A stretch of 9,751 bases of DNA. Source: Alphaproteobacteria bacterium. GTDB taxonomy: Bacteria; Pseudomonadota; Alphaproteobacteria; Rs-D84. Location of the stretch: contig JAGBGA010000058.1 of assembly GCA_017936185.1 (NCBI GenBank), forward strand, positions 1-9,751, in the 5' to 3' direction. Positions 1-6,580 of this stretch are shown here, in pieces (within the stretch, counting starts at the first letter, position 1; each line of letters begins with the position of its first letter). The position numbers were made by a program, and so were the translations under genes. The notes beneath the pieces were generated by a model. The model worked only from the letters and a program-made list of their open reading frames with translations, ran no database searches and was not told the DNA's origin.

Positions 1-877
1 CCATAATATTATATAATTCGGGAAATTCCGATGACAGGCGCGTTAGCACATTGTAATTACGTGTGCGAAGCGACGCATCAATGGTTTGACGCATGATGTC
101 TTGGATTGCAATGTGGTGGTCGGCACCAAATTCTTGGTCAAAATGCTGATAAAAACGGATAAACGGAACGCCGTTCTTGATGTAAAAGTCATCGGTCCCA
201 TCGGCGCCAATCCATATGCCACCAGAATGCTTTCTGTATACGCCCATAACACTGGGCAACATATAGATTTTGCCGTTTTGGGCATGCAACAAGTGCAAAT
301 ACCAATCGCCCGGCGTTATACCAGACGGACAACGGTCATAATCATTATTCAAACACCAACGGTACATAACAGACCCAGTCGCAATAAAATTACGACGCTT
401 TAGATGTTTTATATCAAGTGTGTTTTTATAAAAATGTTCTTTGGCCGATGGAAATATTGTGTCAGGCTTTGATGCGTCTTGCCACCGCTTTACAACCGGA
501 TGAAAGCATATGGAAAAATCGGGATGTGTGTCAAGAAAGTCCGATTGGCGTTGCAACTTGTTTTCGTCCGTCCAATAATCATCACCTTCGCAAAGGGCGA
601 CGTATTGCCCACGAATTCGGGGCCATGTGTGATTGCGCGAAATAGATATTCCACGTGACCACTGGTTTTCCGTTTGCAATATCGGTTTTATGATATCGGG
701 ATACTTTTCGGCGTATTCACGAATAATGTCCGCAGTGCCGTCGGTCGACGCATCGTCGTGAATTATGACTTCGTATGGAAAGTTTGTCTTTTGCATTACA
801 AAGCCATCAAGCGCATCACGAATAAACGGCGCATGATTATATGTTATGCATATAACGCTTACTTTTACATCGGACAT
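1..877 (-). CDS. Family 2 glycosyltransferase (GT-A fold), C-terminus cut by window edge
   Basis: I read this frame from the minus strand; 292 codons are open and it continues past position 1. The protein begins MSDVKVSVICITYNHAPFIR, the usual first beta strand of a GT2 enzyme. HDDASTDGT (residues 40-48) is the nucleotide-binding acidic motif, and CEGDDYW (96-102) holds the metal-binding DXD equivalent (D99, D100). GDWYLHLLHAQ (190-200) and MGVYRKHSGG (211-220) are typical of GT2 enzymes in O-antigen and capsule loci. Such proteins transfer a sugar from a nucleotide donor to a lipid-linked glycan or a protein at the cytoplasmic face. No membrane segment or signal peptide is visible. The ATG at 877 follows a GGGGAAG ribosome site by about 7 nt and has its own promoter (920-947), so it is separate from the seven-gene operon to the right. 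Donor and acceptor cannot be told from the sequence. Confidence 0.93.
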   Translation of the reverse strand, partial: MSDVKVSVICITYNHAPFIRDALDGFVMQKTNFPYEVIIHDDASTDGTADIIREYAEKYPDIIKPILQTENQWSRGISISRNHTWPRIRGQYVALCEGDDYWTDENKLQRQSDFLDTHPDFSICFHPVVKRWQDASKPDTIFPSAKEHFYKNTLDIKHLKRRNFIATGSVMYRWCLNNDYDRCPSGITPGDWYLHLLHAQNGKIYMLPSVMGVYRKHSGGIWIGADGTDDFYIKNGVPFIRFYQHFDQEFGADHHIAIQDIMRQTIDASLRTRNYNVLTRLSSEFPELYNIM

Positions 878-919
878 ACGTGTTCTTCCCCGGGGGTTAG
901 TATTTTATTCCTGAATAAC

Positions 920-947
920 ATTATGAAACAAATATAATAAATGTCAA
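920..947 (-). promoter_or_regulatory. Sigma70-type promoter for the GT2 gene
   Basis: Read on the minus strand, a perfect TTGACA (942-947) is followed after 16 nt by CATAAT (920-925). Transcription would start near 913, giving a leader of about 36 nt before the ATG at 877. It is divergent from the promoter at 966-994, and the two -35 boxes are only 18 nt apart. The assignment rests on consensus match and position only. Confidence 0.65.
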
Positions 948-965
948 ACGCCTTTGTCTTTGATA

Positions 966-994
966 TTGATTTTTTTTCAATTTTATGATATAAT
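966..994 (+). promoter_or_regulatory. Strong extended -10 promoter for the fibre gene
   Basis: TTGATT (966-971), a 17-nt spacer with an eight-T run, and a perfect TATAAT (989-994) preceded by TG at 986-987 make an extended -10 promoter. The predicted start is near 1001, which leaves an 88-nt leader before the ATG at 1089. No gene other than the fibre lies downstream on this strand, so this looks like a dedicated monocistronic promoter. Confidence 0.75.
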
Positions 995-1004
995 GTGCAC
1001 GTGT

Positions 1005-1030
1005 AAAGGACGCGTGGGCGTCTTTTTTTA
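1005..1030 (+). terminator. Terminator-like hairpin 1 in the fibre leader
   Basis: The stem GACGC (1009-1013) pairs with GCGTC (1018-1022) across a GTGG loop. A G-U pair plus A-U pairs extend it downward (1005-1008 with 1023-1026). It runs into seven T residues (1023-1029). This is the form of an intrinsic terminator on the plus strand, yet it starts only a few nucleotides after the predicted transcription start. No plus-strand gene lies upstream for it to terminate, so a role in attenuation or in a short leader RNA is more likely. Confidence 0.6.
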
Positions 1031-1034
1031 TTTT

Positions 1035-1063
1035 CCCCGTTACAAAACGTAACGGGGATTTTT
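1035..1063 (+). terminator. Terminator-like hairpin 2 in the fibre leader
   Basis: A perfect 9-bp stem, CCCCGTTAC (1035-1043) with GTAACGGGG (1049-1057), closes an AAAAC loop and is followed by ATTTTT. It sits 25 nt upstream of the fibre ribosome site. Together with hairpin 1 it forms a tandem structure between promoter and gene, so full-length fibre mRNA would need read-through or anti-termination. Alternatively the stems protect the 5' end of a stable mRNA. Confidence 0.65.
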
Positions 1064-1076
1064 GTTATAACAAAAA
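1059..1076. repeat. 18-bp perfect palindrome before the fibre ribosome site
   Basis: TTTTTGTTATAACAAAAA is a perfect inverted repeat with no spacer. It overlaps the T run of hairpin 2 and abuts the AAGGA ribosome site (1077-1081). It could be a repressor operator or part of the leader fold. Its core GTTATAAC uses the half-site GTTA/TAAC, which also makes up the palindrome before the ATPase gene at 9143-9154. Confidence 0.55.
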
Positions 1077-1088
1077 AAGGAATATATT

Positions 1089-2024
1089 ATGAATAAAGTA
1101 AGCTTTATGGGAAATGGTGAAACAAAAGACTTTCATTTTAACTTTCCATTTTTTACAAAAGACGATGTTGTGGTAACCATTAATGAAAAAAATGCAACCG
1201 GTTATAATGTGATATGCACACCAAAAGGAATGAATGCAGACATACCTTTTGTTGGGGGGATTGTTCGCTTTTTGAAAGCGCCAAAGGCGACGGATAATAT
1301 TACAATATGTCGCAAATTAGAACTGAATCGAAATGTCGATTATCAACCCACAGAACACTTGAACCCGACCGCGGTAAACCATGATATGAATTATTTTATC
1401 GAAATTCTGAAAGATATGAAGGCGGAACTGACGGGGTTTGCACAAAAGTATGCAGATATAACAAATAAAGAAAATACTGATGTTATTATCAGTAAAATTT
1501 CAATAATCAGTGATAAAATTGACCATGCAATGGAAACAATCGAACAACTGGGCGGTATCGAAAATATACACAGTGATTTGGAAAACCTGGCAAATTCTTT
1601 GACAGAATTGACAGATTCGATAAACACAAATTCAGAAAACATTACCGCGTTGACCAATGCAGTAAACTTTACCGATGACGGCAAGGCGTCCTTGAAAAAT
1701 ATATGCGCGCCAAATGCAAACTTTATGATGCCAACTAATAGGTATATTGACATTGAATTGACAGGCGCAGGACAAATATATGTCGCGCCGGCAGCCGGAT
1801 ATGTGTATGTTCAAAAAAAGACCGCATCCGATTCAACGGCGTACAGTTTTTTAACACTTTACAATCGCAGTGCGGGAAATATTTCGTCGACCATAAATGC
1901 AAATGCAGCAGCGGCGGTATTAAATAACTGGATTATGGTAAAGGCCGGCGACCGGGTCGAATTTCAATATAACTTGACCGGGACAACAAATTTTTGTCGC
2001 TTTATATACGCCCAAGGTGCCTAG
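1089..2024 (+). CDS. Orphan phage tail-fibre-like protein
   Basis: This 311-residue protein looks like a short phage tail fibre. Residues 1-105 resemble the T7-type fibre N-terminal (tail-attachment) domain: a GNGETKDFHFNFPF opening, a DDVVVTIN strand, and ICRKLELNRNVDYQP before a conserved LNPTAVNHDMN. Residues about 106-195 are polar and helical with hydrophobic repeats (ISKISIISDKIDHAMETIEQ, LENLANSLTELTDSI), fitting a trimeric coiled-coil shaft. Residues about 205-311 are beta-rich (GAGQIYVAPAAGYVYVQ, WIMVKAGDRVEF, CRFIYAQGA), fitting a receptor-binding head. The ATG at 1089 follows AAGGA by 7 nt. No signal peptide, enzyme motif or neighbouring tail gene is present. It ends 12 bp from the convergent SDR gene. 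Candidate roles are a prophage remnant, a spare fibre for a tailocin or gene transfer agent elsewhere, or a domesticated surface binder. The fibre assignment is by domain pattern and was not checked by search. Confidence 0.78.
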   Translation: MNKVSFMGNGETKDFHFNFPFFTKDDVVVTINEKNATGYNVICTPKGMNADIPFVGGIVRFLKAPKATDNITICRKLELNRNVDYQPTEHLNPTAVNHDMNYFIEILKDMKAELTGFAQKYADITNKENTDVIISKISIISDKIDHAMETIEQLGGIENIHSDLENLANSLTELTDSINTNSENITALTNAVNFTDDGKASLKNICAPNANFMMPTNRYIDIELTGAGQIYVAPAAGYVYVQKKTASDSTAYSFLTLYNRSAGNISSTINANAAAAVLNNWIMVKAGDRVEFQYNLTGTTNFCRFIYAQGA

Positions 2025-2036
2025 GGAACAAAGTCT

Positions 2037-2912
2037 TTATTTTGATGCTGTTTTTATATGCGCGTATATGTTTTGCACACTGTCGCGAAGCGTCTTTTGC
2101 GCGCGCCAATTAAAATCATGTGCAAAGCGCGCAGTATCGTTCTTGACCGATTGATGGGTTTCAGATGGCGTAAAGTCAATATCTGTGTTGCCAACAACGT
2201 CCGCAATTGTATTCGCCATTTCAAGAATTGTATAATGTTGTGATGTCGCAATGTTATATGTGTCACGCCAATGTTTGGGTGATGTTTTTAACATTGTGAC
2301 AATCGCATCAGATGCATCGGCAATATCCAAGAAAGAAAAGACTTGATTACCGCCAACAACCTTTAATGTACCGGTGTTAATTGCCGCAGATATCATCTTG
2401 TTAACAACGCGTTCGGGGAACTGGGGCCCAATCAAGGACGACAAGCGTATGTTGGTTATCTTGGTTTTTGTGTTATGCGAAATTTCCGCCGCCAACTTTT
2501 CACATGCGTATTTTGATACCGCGTACATGTCCATCGGGTTTATTGGGCCGTCTTCGGTTGATGGAATTTCGCGGTATGCGCCATAAATCGACTGGGACGA
2601 TATATTTATAACCGCAGGAATATTATTTGAAACAGCGGCATGAAAAACATCACGCGAAAAATCGATACTTTGCGCAAGTGACGCGCCATCTTGACTTCGT
2701 GCGAATGCGCAATGAACCACAACCGCAATGTCGTCAAACGGTATTTTGTTGCTGTAAAAGTCAGATAAAGAATACACATTATTCGCCGGCAATACATCAT
2801 GTAACGCATTGGGGGTTCGCACCAAGCCAACAACATTTTGTGCGCCAAGACGACGTATCAAGTCGCGCCCCAAAACACCCGCCGCACCAGTGATTAAAAT
2901 CTTGCATCTCAT
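2037..2912 (-). CDS. NAD(P)-dependent SDR epimerase/dehydratase
   Basis: This 291-residue extended short-chain dehydrogenase/reductase is the last gene of the operon. The Rossmann signature ITGAAGVLGRDLIRRL has its glycines at 9, 12 and 15. The catalytic set is NISSQSIYG (103-111) with Y130 and K134 in YAVSKYACEK. The following NIRLSSLIGPQ and DIADASDAI segments are usual in nucleotide-sugar epimerases, dehydratases and reductases. It probably acts on a sugar in nucleotide-linked form in the cytoplasm, but the substrate cannot be read from the sequence. The ATG at 2912 overlaps the TGA of the ATP-grasp gene by 4 nt and has AAGGAA 8 nt upstream, so translation is coupled. No intrinsic terminator is visible after the stop, and leftward transcription should run antisense into the fibre gene. 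Confidence 0.93.
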   Translation of the reverse strand: MRCKILITGAAGVLGRDLIRRLGAQNVVGLVRTPNALHDVLPANNVYSLSDFYSNKIPFDDIAVVVHCAFARSQDGASLAQSIDFSRDVFHAAVSNNIPAVINISSQSIYGAYREIPSTEDGPINPMDMYAVSKYACEKLAAEISHNTKTKITNIRLSSLIGPQFPERVVNKMISAAINTGTLKVVGGNQVFSFLDIADASDAIVTMLKTSPKHWRDTYNIATSQHYTILEMANTIADVVGNTDIDFTPSETHQSVKNDTARFAHDFNWRAQKTLRDSVQNIYAHIKTASK

Positions 2913-4156
2913 ATAACAATTTCCTTGGTCAGAATCATATCGTTACCGTTTTCATCCAAAATTTTCAGATTATTCTTGATGATATTAATTGTGCTTTGAT
3001 ATTCTTGGGCATTTTCAGACACAAAAAAGATTCGTACGGCAACTTGGCTTAAACGCCCCCAAGATTCTTCGCCCAATTCGTCGCCAATATCGTATGATAA
3101 AAACACATCTAAAACATTCCGGGTATTACGAATTTCATCAACCCCAGAAATTTCAGAAATCTTGCCAGGGCGGATAAGAACACTGATATTATACGCGTGC
3201 GTTGCGTGTAATGGATTTATATGTGATATTTCATCGCGCGCCGTCATCGACCCACAAAACGCATAATTTATCAACATAGACAATGGATTGTATCCACAAA
3301 CACGTTCAATTAATTTGTATTCCAAACTGCCCGTAAGGCGCAATCCACATTCATATGGTATAAATTCATTATTTTCATCAAGGAAGCCTTGGATGAAAAT
3401 CATGCCATTTTTTATGCCCATGTGCGCAAACATGGATTGAAATTTTTTATCAGAATGCGCCATAAAATTTTCTGTACCAACCGATGGGAATGTGTAACCC
3501 GATGGCAAACGCAAGATATCATCGCGTATTTGCGTAACATGACGGTCGGCCATCGCGGTCATGTGCGCCATACCATTATCAAACACATAAAACACAGTGG
3601 CTTCGGGTAATGTGATATAGCGTTCGGTTAAAATATGCCGAGAATTCGAAAAGCGCAACGCATTTGCAACCGCAACGTCATATTCAGCGCGATTATTGCA
3701 TATGTATATTCCGCGGGAACCACTGTTGTCCACAGGCTTTACAAGCACAGGATATGTCATTTTATCAACATCATCAAATTCTTGAACGGTGTTGATATCA
3801 AAATCATGACAAAGCTTTTTAAACATTGCTTTGTCCGTTGTTTGGGCAACCATTTGCGCGTTCAAGCAACAATGATGACCGGTGCGTTCACAAATTTTAA
3901 CATATGGCAACATCAAAATGTCTGTAAAACCAGTTATAATTCCGTCAACATTGTGTTCCCGGACATAGTTGACAACGGCATCAACATCCATAACGTTTAA
4001 TAAAACAGATTCGTCTGCAATTTTTTTTGCAGGTGCATCTGGGTTATAATCTGCAACAATGACATGCGCACCGTATCTGTGTGCCGCATCGACAATTTCA
4101 CCAATTATCTTGGTCGCCCCAAGTACCAACAGTTTTTTTCCGCGCCAATTATACAT
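2909..4156 (-). CDS. ATP-grasp ligase, carbamoyl-phosphate-synthase-like, in glycan operon
   Basis: This 415-residue protein has an N-terminal Rossmann-like pre-ATP-grasp region (KKLLVLGATKIIGEIVDAA, then VIVADYNPDAP). The ATP-grasp fold follows: TTDKAMFKKLC (106-116), PVLVKPVDNSGSRGI (136-150) with the ATP-binding K140 and glycine loop, and ILTERYI with E178. ECGLRLTG further on supplies the usual acidic and arginine residues near the metal site. ATP-grasp enzymes activate a carboxylate as acyl phosphate and join it to an amine or thiol. In this operon, inference points to putting an amino acid or other carboxylate on a sugar amine, but no partner is proven. I chose the ATG at 4156 over an in-frame TTG at 4168. 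It sits 3 nt after a run of seven Gs that serves as ribosome site, and it overlaps the preceding gene by 8 nt. Confidence 0.9.
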   Translation of the reverse strand: MYNWRGKKLLVLGATKIIGEIVDAAHRYGAHVIVADYNPDAPAKKIADESVLLNVMDVDAVVNYVREHNVDGIITGFTDILMLPYVKICERTGHHCCLNAQMVAQTTDKAMFKKLCHDFDINTVQEFDDVDKMTYPVLVKPVDNSGSRGIYICNNRAEYDVAVANALRFSNSRHILTERYITLPEATVFYVFDNGMAHMTAMADRHVTQIRDDILRLPSGYTFPSVGTENFMAHSDKKFQSMFAHMGIKNGMIFIQGFLDENNEFIPYECGLRLTGSLEYKLIERVCGYNPLSMLINYAFCGSMTARDEISHINPLHATHAYNISVLIRPGKISEISGVDEIRNTRNVLDVFLSYDIGDELGEESWGRLSQVAVRIFFVSENAQEYQSTINIIKNNLKILDENGNDMILTKEIVI

Positions 4157-5099
4157 TTGCCCCCCCAAATATTACAGATAAAATTCTTGTCATATCATTT
4201 TCATCGTACCGATGGTCAATCGGTAATGGAATAATTGTGTTTGCCATTGATTGCGCCGCGTCACTTTGCATGCATCCGTCGCCGCGTGGTGGCCAATACC
4301 GGGCAACGAATATTTTATTTTCAATCAAACGATTGCGCAATGTATTATCACTTGTCCGATACGGATAAACCATTGGAACGTCATCGGATGATAAATTTAT
4401 CTTTATCTGGTTATCATTGCCCAAGGAATTATGCAATGTCATAAAGTTTTCTTGGCGACGACGACGGGAAAATTCATAATCAATATTACCCATTAATGCG
4501 TGCGTTAACCCAGACATTTTTTGAATTGGACGCCCAATCAAGGCTTCGTCATTATTTTGAAAGTCCGAATATCCACCATTTGCGCCAATGTCAATGCGCT
4601 TTAACAAATGCGAACACAGGTCGTATGAAACAGATGTTTCGAAATCCAATTCCAACCGACGGTCGCATAACACAAGGCCACCATCGGGAAGACCAAAAAA
4701 TTTACGCGGACTGTAAATTGACGCCATGGCGCAATTCGGGGCGTAAAAAGCCTGGGCGTTGTCAAGGATAAGATTTTTATATTTTTTGGCCATTTTCATG
4801 ACATTCGTGCCACAAATACCAAAGTAATTGTTATACAGAACAAATGCGTCGGATGGAATATCGCCAATTGGCATAAAGCTGTTGTCGATATCATACGGTA
4901 TTATTTTACAATTTTCGGCCAAGATTGCATCCCAAACCACCGGACATGTATATATTGGTGCATATATTTCACGAATGTTGTATGCGCGTATAACATAACG
5001 CAGTGCATTGCGCGCACTGTTCAGTGCAACGGCATTATCGTGATATGGCGACGCATTGCCACATTCCAGTTCAAAATACCCACCAATTGATTTTGTCAT
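4149..5099 (-). CDS. Divergent DegT/DnrJ-type PLP-dependent enzyme
   Basis: The 316-residue protein is shorter than the usual 360-380 of DegT sugar aminotransferases and differs in its N-terminus (SIGGYFELECGN). The PLP framework is kept: ALNSARNALRYVIRAY where DegT members have the NGT-type phosphate loop, ILDNAQAF (111-118) with D113 and Q116 in place of the DxAH motif, and IYSPRKFFGLPDGG (128-141) with K133 at the Schiff-base lysine. This alignment is made by eye against the aminotransferase at 7692-8771, whose equivalent is SFHATKLFHTVEGG. A working PLP enzyme is therefore plausible, with unknown substrate. It starts 5 nt after the WbqC stop, with AGGA just upstream, and overlaps the ATP-grasp gene by 8 nt. 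I recall similar proteins near WbqC genes in capsule loci, which fits a shared modification step. Confidence 0.85.
   Translation of the reverse strand: MTKSIGGYFELECGNASPYHDNAVALNSARNALRYVIRAYNIREIYAPIYTCPVVWDAILAENCKIIPYDIDNSFMPIGDIPSDAFVLYNNYFGICGTNVMKMAKKYKNLILDNAQAFYAPNCAMASIYSPRKFFGLPDGGLVLCDRRLELDFETSVSYDLCSHLLKRIDIGANGGYSDFQNNDEALIGRPIQKMSGLTHALMGNIDYEFSRRRRQENFMTLHNSLGNDNQIKINLSSDDVPMVYPYRTSDNTLRNRLIENKIFVARYWPPRGDGCMQSDAAQSMANTIIPLPIDHRYDENDMTRILSVIFGGANV
4160..4166 (-). promoter_or_regulatory. Seven-G ribosome site that fixes the ATP-grasp start
   Basis: A run of seven Gs (minus strand) lies inside the 3' end of the DegT-like gene, coding part of its IFGGANV tail, and 3 nt before the ATG at 4156. 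It is the only Shine-Dalgarno-like sequence there. Slippage in the tract would change both the DegT-like C-terminus and the spacing to the next start. Confidence 0.4.
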
Positions 5100-5104
5100 G
5101 ATTC

Positions 5105-5830
5105 CTAGCGCGACTTTGTAATTAATTCATAGTTGTTTAGCATTTGGTTGATTGTCGGAACGTCGTTAAACATCATAACGTCGATTATGGAAAGACCAGG
5201 GATAAAGTTTTCGGGCCCGCGACGTTGCGAGTAAAATTCAAGTATCGGCTTTTGAAAAACCAACTTTATGCCCGCATCTTCATACTTTTTCGCATCAAAA
5301 AAATCCATTCCACCAGGTGGGTTCCAATATTCTGCATATTTTAAGGCCTTGCAAATGTTAAGCGCCCATTCGTCGGGTGCTTTTGCCGGTTCAATCTTTA
5401 AATTCCGTTCTGAAAATACAGAACAATTAAATGGAATATCCAAATATTGGCACGTAGACTTTAAAGTATTGTAATTCAATTTTGTTATGCTGTCTGTTTT
5501 TTCAGTCAAACCAGACTTTATCACGTCCAACGTTTGGTTATAAAATGGTGCACGTTTTTTATAATGCGCCAACTGGGCAATTAATTTGTCTTGCCAAGGT
5601 TGCGAATTATCAACCTTGATATCTTGTATTTTTGTGGTTTGTTCGTGTTTTTGTAGTGGCACAGATATATATTGCCACCCTTCCCCAGGCTTTAAAATTC
5701 GATTGCGTTCAATCCAACCATGTCGAATAAACTGAACCGGGTCAAAAAGCATAAATTCATCAGTATGCTTTATTAAACTGATGTATCCCAAATATGGAAA
5801 AAAATATGGCTGCATAATTCCAATTTTCAT
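5105..5830 (-). CDS. WbqC-like family protein
   Basis: This 241-residue protein matches the WbqC-like family (PF08889) along its whole length. It opens with MKIGIMQPYFFPYLGYISLI, followed by DEFMLFDPVQFIRHGWIERN (25-44). In the middle is ALKYAEYWNPPGGMDFFD (162-179), and near the end LEFYSQRR and FIPGLSIIDVMMFND (209-223). Members occur in O-antigen and capsule loci, but their chemistry is not firmly established; a role in adding an amino acid or acyl group to sugars has been suggested by context. The ATG at 5830 was chosen because it fits the family N-terminus, has AAGGGG 7 nt upstream, and forms an ATGA overlap with the acyltransferase stop. A TTG at 5869 would add 13 unrelated residues. 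Confidence 0.92.
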   Translation of the reverse strand: MKIGIMQPYFFPYLGYISLIKHTDEFMLFDPVQFIRHGWIERNRILKPGEGWQYISVPLQKHEQTTKIQDIKVDNSQPWQDKLIAQLAHYKKRAPFYNQTLDVIKSGLTEKTDSITKLNYNTLKSTCQYLDIPFNCSVFSERNLKIEPAKAPDEWALNICKALKYAEYWNPPGGMDFFDAKKYEDAGIKLVFQKPILEFYSQRRGPENFIPGLSIIDVMMFNDVPTINQMLNNYELITKSR

Positions 5831-6579
5831 GATAACGCCCCTTGTTCTTTTGTAATAACATTCTGACAATAGCCTGTTTTACCATCTGAATCCCATCGTA
5901 TATTCTTGCGAACAACACGTCCAGGATTCCCGGCAATGGCACAATTTTCTTCGGTATAACGACCGGTCGCAACACAATGCCAACCAACAATACAGCCGTT
6001 AGGAATAATGGTATTTTTTAACACGCTTGAATGTCCGGCCAACCAAACATGATCACCTATATCAACACCATAAACACGGTTTATTATGTCGCCACTGTCA
6101 ATATCGTAAATAGGATGTGCGTCTGTATTATAAATCATAACATCAAAAGCAAGCATGCATCTGCGACCAATATTTATATGCGTATTGGAATTGTATGTAA
6201 CCAGTGTCGCCGTTCCAATTCCTGTATCAGAACCAATATTTACAGATACGTTTTCTACAGGAATAAAATTACCGGACGCACGACCAATCGTAATTATTAA
6301 ATTGTGGCCAACAAATAAATTTTCATCAATGTTTATGGTATTATTATCGCCAGTTACAAATATACTTATTCTTGCCCCACCACCAAATTTTACAGATTTT
6401 ATATTAATTGTATTTCCGCGTCCATTAATGGATAAACTGATATTTTTTAAATCCTGTTCACGAATATTTATCGTATTGTTTTCACATAATTTAGCAAAAT
6501 GGTCAACCGTTACGTGCTTTTTACGAAAACGAAAGCGGTGAAAAAAACGTTCTATTTGATATAATACAGGTATTTTCAT
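5827..6579 (-). CDS. Left-handed beta-helix (hexapeptide) acyltransferase with extra N-terminal rungs and tag
   Basis: This 250-residue protein resembles sugar O- or N-acetyltransferases of the WcaF/LbH type. The C-terminal half has the hexapeptide core and expected active-site histidine: INIGRRCMLAFDVMIYNTDAH (H155), VDIGDHVWLAGHSSVLKNT, and the closing AIAGNPGRVVRKNIRWD. Before it lie extra beta-helix rungs in which NTINI recurs at residues 35, 56 and 80. Residues 1-28 are a basic extension, MKIPVLYQIERFFHRF and onward, almost identical at its start to that of the GT56 enzyme encoded just upstream. The acyl donor is probably acetyl-CoA by family habit. The ATG at 6579 follows CGAGGAT, starts 1 nt after the GT56 stop, and the gene overlaps WbqC by 4 nt. 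A likely substrate is the amino group made by the aminotransferase of this operon (inference). Confidence 0.88.
   Translation of the reverse strand: MKIPVLYQIERFFHRFRFRKKHVTVDHFAKLCENNTINIREQDLKNISLSINGRGNTINIKSVKFGGGARISIFVTGDNNTINIDENLFVGHNLIITIGRASGNFIPVENVSVNIGSDTGIGTATLVTYNSNTHINIGRRCMLAFDVMIYNTDAHPIYDIDSGDIINRVYGVDIGDHVWLAGHSSVLKNTIIPNGCIVGWHCVATGRYTEENCAIAGNPGRVVRKNIRWDSDGKTGYCQNVITKEQGALS
6547..6579 (-). repeat. Shared 5' coding repeat, copy 2 (acyltransferase N-terminus)
   Basis: The first 33 coding bases match those of the GT56 gene (7631-7663) at 29 of 33 positions. All four differences fall on third codon positions: three are silent and one is Asp to Glu. The peptide is MKIPVLYQIER here. 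Similarity at the DNA level stops upstream of the ATG, so the repeat is confined to coding sequence. Confidence 0.85.
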
Positions 6580-6580
6580 A

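Noticed and set aside
1391..1753. 120-residue minus-strand open frame with hydrophobic stretches
   Set aside because: It is antisense to the coiled-coil part of the fibre gene; the hydrophobic pattern comes from complementing its codons.
1700..2024. Diversity-generating retroelement variable region in the fibre C-terminus
   Set aside because: No template repeat, reverse transcriptase or adenine-biased codon pattern was recognised in the window.
5831..5869. Longer start (TTG 5869) for the WbqC gene
   Set aside because: It would overlap the acyltransferase by over 40 nt and add residues before the family-typical MKIGIMQPYF opening.
6556..6566. TATAAT-like sequence on the plus strand at the acyltransferase start
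   Set aside because: It is inside coding sequence, has no fitting -35 box and no plus-strand gene downstream; it is part of the shared coding repeat.
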